A stretch of 8,277 nt of DNA from Acidobacteriota bacterium. Lineage in GTDB: Bacteria; Actinomycetota; Acidimicrobiia; Acidimicrobiales; SHLQ01. The notes under the pieces are model-generated. The model did not search any database and was not told the DNA's origin. It saw only the letters and a list, made by a program, of their open reading frames with translations. The position numbers and the translations under genes were made by a program. This document shows, piece by piece, positions 5,767 to 8,277 of this stretch. Location: contig JADFOM010000097.1 in assembly GCA_022562835.1 (NCBI GenBank), forward strand, positions 1 to 8,277, in the 5' to 3' direction. Numbering within the stretch: position 1 is the first letter of the stretch; the number at the start of each line of letters is the position of its first letter.

Positions 5767-7922
5767 CCAGAACACCTCTCGACAGCGCGATCGCATCGGT
5801 CGCGTCGGAACCCGTGCTGCTAGTCGCGTGCGACTACGACGGTACGATTGCTCCGATCGTTGAAGACCCGGCAGCCGCGGCCCCCGAGCGCGAATCGGTA
5901 GCGGCGTTGAGGCTGCTGGCCTCGATGCCCGACACCGAGGTGGCGGTGATCTCGGGCCGGTCGCTGCGTGACCTGGCAGCTCTTTCGCGACTGCCCCAGG
6001 AGATCCATCTGGTCGGAAGCCACGGCTCGGAATTCGACGTTGGATTCTCGACAGCGCTGGACGATGATCTGGTCGATTTGCGCAACGTTGTGACCACCGA
6101 ACTCGAACAAATTGCCGATGGTCATCCCGGCGTGGTCGTCGAGCTCAAGCCAGCCAGCGTGGCGTTTCACTATCGTCGAGTGGCACCCGACGTCGCAGAA
6201 CGTATGGTCGCCGCGGTACACAATGGTCCGGCCAAGCGCGACGGGATCATGGTCAAAGAGGGCAAGAAGGTGATCGAGCTCGCCGTCGTTGAGACCGACA
6301 AGGGCAGTGCTCTCGATCGGATCCGTAGCGACGTCTCAGCAAGCGCCGTGTTCTTCATCGGCGACGATGTCACCGACGAGGACGCGTTTGTCCGCCTCGC
6401 GGGACCCGATGTCGGCATCAAGGTCGGTGAGGGCGACAGTGCTGCGGCGTATCGTGTCGCAGACACCACAGACGTTGCACGCGCCCTCGCCGCACTTGCC
6501 GAAGGCCGCCGCAGTTGGTTGGAGGGTGCTACCTCCAACCCGATCGAGCGACACAGTCTGCTAAGCGACCGCCACACCTTCGCACTCGTCACCCCAGACG
6601 CTGTCGTCAACTGGATGTGCCTTCCTGCGCCCGACGGCCCCGCCGTTTTCGCAGAGCTACTGGGCGGACACAGCGCGGGACGTTTCAGCGTGGCACTCGA
6701 GAGTGGCGCCGAACCGATTTCGCAACGTTATGTAGATGACACGGCACTTGTCGAGACGCGTTGGGCCGACCTCAGCCTCGTTGACTATCTCGCGTATGAC
6801 GAGATGTCGGCGAGCTCTGTGCTCGTGCGGTCGCTGAGCGGGGACTGCACTGCGATCGTCGAGTTCGCCCCAAGAGGTGACTATGGCAGGGCCCCCACTG
6901 GCCTCCAGCCAACGGGAAGTGGATTGACGGTCACGGGGATGGCCGAACTGCTCATGTTGCGTAGCCCCGGCGTGGTTTGGGATCTGCGGGAGGAGTCGGG
7001 CAGCCAAGCCGCGACCGCCCGTGTTGTTGTGCGCCCCGACGAACCCGTCGTGCTCGTCTTCGGTCTCGGGCCGCTGCCCGCATTCGATGAGCCGACCCTG
7101 CGCGCCAAGGTTGTTGAGGAGGCCGAGGAATGGATTGGGCGCCTGGACATACCAGAGACAACGCATCGTCACGTTCGTCGCAGTGCAATCGTGCTGCGCT
7201 CGTTGTGTCACGAGCCCTCCGGTGCGCTCGCCGCCGCGGCCACCTCAAGCCTGCCTGAACATCTCGGGGGTGTGCGCAACTGGGACTACCGGTTCTGTTG
7301 GCCCCGCGATGCCGCCATGACGGTCGCGAGTTTGGCTCGACTGGGTTCGCTCGGAGAAGGTGAGGCATTTCTTCGCTGGCTGAGCGAGCGGGTCGCCGCC
7401 GCGAGCGCGCCCGAACAGTTGCGGCCGGTCTACCCCCTCAACGGCGACGCATCGATTCCCGAGGCGATCTTGCCCGAGCTCGCCGGCTATCGAGGGTCCC
7501 GGCCCGTGCGGATCGGCAATGCTGCTGAGCACCAGGTCCAGCTGGATGTATTCGGCCCCATAGTGGAGGCCGTTGCGACCCTCGTCGATCGCGGTATGGA
7601 CCTCACCGATGCACACTGGGACCTGGTATGCGACATGGTCTCGGCAGTCGAACGCCGATGGCACGAACCTCCTACAACTGACCCAGGACATCTACGGAAA
7701 AGACGTCATTCCGACCTTGGAAGAGGACGCCCACGGACTCCTGAGCGATTGTTCCTTTGTGGGGTACCCCGGAAACGTGGTGTTCTTCAAGGAGGAGGGC
7801 AACCTCAGCGGATTCGACGCCTTTCAGGATTCGGCGCTTACGCTGGCCACGAGCCGCGGCTACGCCAGTGTGCGCCAAGCCCTCTTGCCCTCCGGTCTGG
7901 ACTACGACTCCCCCCTGCTTAA
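5763..7922 (+). CDS. otsB: Trehalose-6-phosphate phosphatase fused to a GH15 domain, 3' part replaced
   Basis: The N-terminal domain (residues ~17-248) is an OtsB-type HAD phosphatase that dephosphorylates trehalose-6-phosphate. Its HAD motifs are intact: D24-Y-D26-G-T, Ser64 in VISGRS, the Lys168/169 region (GKKVIEL), and GDDVTDEDAF (200-209). After a short linker, residues ~260-636 are a GH15 (glucoamylase/trehalase-type) module: the family's N-terminal beta-domain (IERHSLLSDRHT, NWMCLP) and the start of the (alpha/alpha)6 barrel with RNWDYRFCWPRDA (505-517) and EHQVQLDVFG. GH15 includes the mycobacterial trehalase TreH. Homology stops at ERRWHEP (ending ~7670); the catalytic acid (IWExR motif) should follow within a few residues and the catalytic base about 200 residues later, so both are missing. 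The remaining ~84 codons to the TAA at 7922 are a nonsense read-through of another frame. As it stands the GH15 part cannot be active. The start is the ATG overlapping the otsA stop. M. tuberculosis OtsB1 (Rv2006) is a fusion too, but to a GH65-like module. Confidence 0.88.
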   Translation: MTRTPLDSAIASVASEPVLLVACDYDGTIAPIVEDPAAAAPERESVAALRLLASMPDTEVAVISGRSLRDLAALSRLPQEIHLVGSHGSEFDVGFSTALDDDLVDLRNVVTTELEQIADGHPGVVVELKPASVAFHYRRVAPDVAERMVAAVHNGPAKRDGIMVKEGKKVIELAVVETDKGSALDRIRSDVSASAVFFIGDDVTDEDAFVRLAGPDVGIKVGEGDSAAAYRVADTTDVARALAALAEGRRSWLEGATSNPIERHSLLSDRHTFALVTPDAVVNWMCLPAPDGPAVFAELLGGHSAGRFSVALESGAEPISQRYVDDTALVETRWADLSLVDYLAYDEMSASSVLVRSLSGDCTAIVEFAPRGDYGRAPTGLQPTGSGLTVTGMAELLMLRSPGVVWDLREESGSQAATARVVVRPDEPVVLVFGLGPLPAFDEPTLRAKVVEEAEEWIGRLDIPETTHRHVRRSAIVLRSLCHEPSGALAAAATSSLPEHLGGVRNWDYRFCWPRDAAMTVASLARLGSLGEGEAFLRWLSERVAAASAPEQLRPVYPLNGDASIPEAILPELAGYRGSRPVRIGNAAEHQVQLDVFGPIVEAVATLVDRGMDLTDAHWDLVCDMVSAVERRWHEPPTTDPGHLRKRRHSDLGRGRPRTPERLFLCGVPRKRGVLQGGGQPQRIRRLSGFGAYAGHEPRLRQCAPSPLALRSGLRLPPA
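7657..7680. other. Sequence junction between two unrelated coding frames
   Basis: Up to about 7670 the GH15 frame (codons starting at positions divisible by 3) reads a conserved helix. From about 7657-7672 onward the sensible protein is in the next frame and belongs to a different family. No insertion-sequence end, target duplication, tRNA or att-like repeat is visible at the join. By hand count GC is 65% over 7261-7320 but 47% over 7981-8100, though it rises again to 63% over 8101-8160. Confidence 0.75.
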
Positions 7923-8277
7923 GGACTATCTAAAAATCACCAGCATCGAACGAGTCGAGCGCTTTCAGGCCGAAGCCGTCCTCAAAGAGATCGAGGAATT
8001 GAGTTCAGGCGGTGTATTGGACGAACACACGATTCATTCCTTCACCATCAGTTTCGAGCCCAATCAGAACGAATTCAGCATCGAACAATACGGGGTCGAA
8101 TTCCAACGGGTTGTCGAGTTGGCCAGCCGTTACGGAAACGCCGTCGTCGCCATTCGCGGCCACGCGGACCCGACGAAGACCTTGCTCGAACTGGTGCGCG
8201 CGGGAATTGAAAAAGGGATCCTCAAGCGATCGGGCGCCAGCGGGAACTACCGCTATTCGTTCCAGGCGGCAGTGAGA
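7657..8277 (+). CDS. Fragment of a substrate-binding-like protein with an OmpA-like domain, both ends missing
   Basis: This frame (7657-7659, 7660-7662 and so on) contains no stop for 207 codons and runs off the right edge, with no start of its own. Its first part (~7680-7920) reads as the end of a periplasmic NMT1/NrtA-like substrate-binding domain: SFVGYPGNVVFF, GFDAFQDSALTLA, and a LPSGLDYDSPLL segment. A linker helix (IERVERFQAEAVLKEIEEL) follows. Then comes an OmpA-like peptidoglycan-binding domain: FTISFEPNQNEF near 8041-8076, and VVAIRGHADPTKT near 8146-8181 corresponding to the GHTD motif. It is followed by SGNYRYSF, which I associate with an insertion in this OmpA subgroup. Such substrate-binding/OmpA fusions are, from memory, found in planctomycetes and other Gram-negative-type bacteria, not mycobacteria. 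No relation to trehalose metabolism is apparent. Shadow frames here (such as 8012-8275) have no recognisable motifs. Family assignment is from memory; coding status is firmer. Confidence 0.65.

Noticed and set aside
7671..7922. In-frame C-terminal extension of the OtsB-GH15 protein
   Set aside because: About 84 codons of Arg/Pro/Gly-rich sequence without GH15 similarity; the sensible protein here is in the neighbouring frame.
8012..8275. 87-codon plus-strand frame near the right edge
   Set aside because: Low-complexity Ser/Arg/Thr composition and overlap with the better-supported OmpA-like frame.

Overview
The window looks like chromosome of a high-GC actinobacterium, most probably in or near the Mycobacteriaceae. 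The signs are a lysine/alanine-tailed HBHA-like protein beside a small XRE regulator closely resembling M. tuberculosis Rv0474, a tandem-domain class III CoA-transferase, and a mycobacterial-type OtsA. The last ~600 bases do not fit this picture.

Layout: (1) 1-1673, +, the 3' part of a double-domain CaiB/BaiF CoA-transferase whose start lies upstream. (2) 1674-1833, a clear promoter with a perfect 9-bp inverted repeat between the -35 and -10, leading into an HBHA-like gene (1834-2358) with a Lys/Ala tail encoded partly by an exact 30-bp tandem repeat. (3) 2359-2457, a short gap holding two strong hairpins, then an XRE-family regulator (2458-2844). (4) A convergent 48-bp gap and an amidase-signature enzyme on the minus strand (2893-4275). 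(5) Divergent from it, a trehalose cassette: otsA (4327-5766) and, joined by an ATGA stop/start overlap, a trehalose-6-phosphate phosphatase fused to a GH15 glycosidase module (from 5763). There is no gene-free stretch over 300 bases and I see no tRNA, rRNA, CRISPR or insertion sequence.

How the genes work together: OtsA condenses UDP- (or ADP-) glucose with glucose-6-phosphate to trehalose-6-phosphate and the OtsB domain removes the phosphate. The GH15 module would add a hydrolase activity (trehalase- or glucoamylase-type) to the same polypeptide. The HBHA-like/XRE pair recalls the Rv0474-Rv0475 neighbourhood, but in the opposite order and with a separate leader for the regulator.

The main anomaly is near position 7660-7676. 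The GH15 domain stops abruptly just before its catalytic acid motif is expected. From there the convincing coding frame shifts to another frame that stays open to the window end and encodes part of an unrelated protein: the end of a periplasmic substrate-binding-like domain followed by an OmpA-like domain, a type typical of Gram-negative-like bacteria. GC content also drops. A chimeric assembly join is the simplest explanation; a true recombination junction is the alternative.
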